Shown here: positions 62,695 to 64,000 of the stretch, piece by piece
Layout: each line of letters opens with the position of its first letter
How positions within the stretch are numbered: position 1 is the first letter of the stretch
Assembly (NCBI RefSeq): GCF_014204715.1
Contig: NZ_JACHLY010000001.1
Span: 4,114,501-4,178,500, forward strand
Origin: Streptomonospora salina
Lineage (GTDB): Bacteria > Actinomycetota > Actinomycetes > Streptosporangiales > Streptosporangiaceae
Direction of reading: 5' to 3'
Length of the DNA: 64,000 nt
Notes under the pieces: model-generated
The model's database searches: none
Seen by the model: only the letters and a program-made list of their open reading frames with translations
Told to the model about the DNA's origin: nothing
Made by a program: the position numbers and the translations under genes

Positions 62695-63750
62695 ATGCAG
62701 TACATGACGTTCGGGCGGCGGACCGGCCTGCGGGTATCGGAGTTCGCCCTCGGTACAGCCAATTTCGGGCACGCGTGGGGAGGAGGCACCGAACGCTCGC
62801 AGGCGCAGGCGATCTTCGAGCGCTTCGCCGGCGCCGGAGGCACCTTCATCGACACCGCCGACTGCTACAACTACACGGAGGCGGAGAGCATGGTCGGCGA
62901 CTTCCTCCGCGCCGACCGCGACCATTTCGTGGTCTCGTCCAAGTTCGCCTACGGCGCCTGTGAGCATCCGCGTATCTCCGACACCGGTAACAGCCGTAAG
63001 AGCATGGTGCGAGCGGTCGAGGCCAGCCTTCGCCGGCTTGGCACCGACTATCTCGATCTCTACTGGGTGCACTTCGCCGATCCCCTCACCCCGATCGACG
63101 AAGTGATGGCGTCGCTGGATCTCCTCGTCCGCAGTGGCAAAGTGCTGTACACCGGGCTGTCGAACTTCCCCGCGTGGCGCGTCTCCAGGGGCGCCACCCT
63201 GGCCGACGTACGCGGGTGGACACCGCTTGTAGGCATCCAGCTCGAGTACAGCCTCGTGGAGCGCACTGCGGAACGAGAGGCCCTCCCGATGTCGGAGGCG
63301 CTCGGTCTGGGCGTCGCTGTGTGGTCGCCCCTGGGGGGCGGCCTGCTCACCGGCAAGTACCGGAGCGGGACGAGTGGTCGGCTGACGGAATGGAAGCGAG
63401 CCGTCCAGGTGGAGGACACGCCGCAGAAGACCAAGGTGCTCGACGCCGTCCTCTCGGTGGCTGGACAGGTCGGAGAATCTCCGGCGAGCGTCGCCATGGC
63501 GTGGCTGCGTCACCGGCAGGCCGCCTCGACCACCTCCGTCATCCCGATCGTTGGCCCCCGCGACCTGGCTCAGCTCGACAGCTACCTCGGAACACTGGAG
63601 TTGGTGCTGGACCCTGTACATCTCGCGCAACTCGACGAGTCGAGCACGCCCGAACTCGGAGTTCCACACGACATCAGCGCCGGCGTTCTCGGCAGAGTCG
63701 TCGGCGGTGATCCCGGCAACACCGTATTTCCTGCAGTTCCTGTGGAGTGA
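62695..63750 (+). CDS. Aldo/keto reductase
   Basis: 351 residues of the AKR superfamily: GRRTGLRVSEFALGTANFGH, GGTFIDTADCYNYTEAESMV (Asp and Tyr of the tetrad), VSSKFAYG (Lys), LDLYWVHFADP (His), TGLSNFPAW and VAVWSPLGGGLLTGKYRSG. It would reduce an aldehyde or ketone with NADPH. Two in-cluster substrates make sense: the aldehyde formed by the LuxC/EhpG-like reductase, or the keto group made by the KS protein (acetyl to hydroxyethyl, as in saphenic acid). ATG 62695 with CCGGAGGAG upstream. Confidence 0.93.
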   Translation: MQYMTFGRRTGLRVSEFALGTANFGHAWGGGTERSQAQAIFERFAGAGGTFIDTADCYNYTEAESMVGDFLRADRDHFVVSSKFAYGACEHPRISDTGNSRKSMVRAVEASLRRLGTDYLDLYWVHFADPLTPIDEVMASLDLLVRSGKVLYTGLSNFPAWRVSRGATLADVRGWTPLVGIQLEYSLVERTAEREALPMSEALGLGVAVWSPLGGGLLTGKYRSGTSGRLTEWKRAVQVEDTPQKTKVLDAVLSVAGQVGESPASVAMAWLRHRQAASTTSVIPIVGPRDLAQLDSYLGTLELVLDPVHLAQLDESSTPELGVPHDISAGVLGRVVGGDPGNTVFPAVPVE

Positions 63751-63757
63751 TGGACGA

Positions 63758-64000
63758 ATGGATGAATTGGTCGGCGCGTGGCGACTCGTGTCGTTCCGCA
63801 CCACAGATGCGGGCGGAGGCACCGACCCGCTCGGTGCCTCCCCCAGCGGGCTCCTCGTCTACGCCGCGACCGGGCATGTCGCGGTGAACATGATGCGCAC
63901 AGACAAGGAGGGCGGCACCCGATACATGAGCTACGCCGGGACATGGCGGCGCGAGCAGGAGCGAGTGGTGCACACGATTTCCGTCGCACCGGACCGCCGG
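63758..64000 (+). CDS. Lipocalin-like domain protein, partial
   Basis: 81 codons visible before the right edge: MDELVGAWRLVSFRTTDAGG, then SPSGLLVYAATGHVAVNMMR and SYAGTWRREQERVVHTISV. The GAWRLVS start and G-x-L-x-Y-x-x-x-G-x-x-V strand are those of lipocalin-like (DUF4440-neighbour) beta-barrel proteins found in metabolite clusters. It starts 7 bp after the aldo/keto reductase stop, so it belongs to the same operon. Its role is unknown; small-molecule binding is likely. Confidence 0.7.
   Translation, partial: MDELVGAWRLVSFRTTDAGGGTDPLGASPSGLLVYAATGHVAVNMMRTDKEGGTRYMSYAGTWRREQERVVHTISVAPDRR

Overview
The window is high-GC actinomycete DNA, with GTG and TTG starts, heavy GC at third codon positions, an Lsr2 gene, and IS and integrase types usual in Streptomyces and Nocardiopsis relatives. 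I lean towards a Nocardiopsidaceae- or Streptomycetaceae-like host, but the sequence alone does not fix the genus. It looks like accessory, secondary-metabolite DNA that has been rearranged repeatedly by mobile elements.

Left end (1-10.3 kb). A minus-strand operon reads, from its 5' end, ACP, KAS II-type ketosynthase, ketoreductase, and a large protein that runs off the left edge. That protein reads thioesterase, type I ketosynthase, then the start of an acyl-CoA-oxidase-like domain. Next come an IspH/LytB-like protein, a TPR-type regulator and a PLP-dependent decarboxylase. The metabolite of this part is unknown.

First mobile-element zone (10.3-26.1 kb). It holds ISAs1, IS701, IS3, IS5 and IS30 remnants, a lone SDR gene, a DHFR-family reductase, Lsr2, a truncated tyrosine integrase, the 3' half of a tRNA gene (probable attachment site), and a three-repeat CRISPR array with 29-nt repeats and 32-nt spacers. 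A complete group II intron (15799-17972) sits inside an ISAs1 transposase gene. Removing it restores the transposase reading frame exactly.

Sugar and redox block (26.2-32.6 kb). Divergent rfbD-rfbB and rfbA-rfbC encode all four steps from glucose-1-phosphate to dTDP-L-rhamnose. They are followed by an F420-type LLM oxidoreductase, a berberine-bridge-type FAD oxidase and a strong 19-bp terminator hairpin.

Second mobile-element zone (32.6-39.5 kb). IS3, ISAs1, IS4 and integrase fragments and two intact IS5-family elements surround a StrR-like ParB-domain regulator.

Phenazine cluster (40-64 kb). A glycosyltransferase is followed by phzB, phzD, phzE, phzF and phzG, and later phzC, the complete core route from the shikimate pathway to phenazine dicarboxylic acid. 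Between and after them are tailoring genes: a free adenylation domain and carrier protein, a KAS III-like enzyme with an altered active site, an unusual methyltransferase wrapped in adenylation-domain C-terminal sequence, an EhpF/EhpG-like pair for activating and reducing a phenazine carboxyl group, a WYL regulator divergent from an FAD oxidase, an orphan carrier protein, a KS-(dead AT)-ACP protein, a type II thioesterase and an aldo/keto reductase. My reading is a decorated phenazine: carboxyl-reduced or chain-extended, aminoacylated or acylated, and probably glycosylated with a 6-deoxyhexose. An IS5-family element has landed directly after the stop codon of the FAD oxidase and separates it from the carrier-protein/KS genes.
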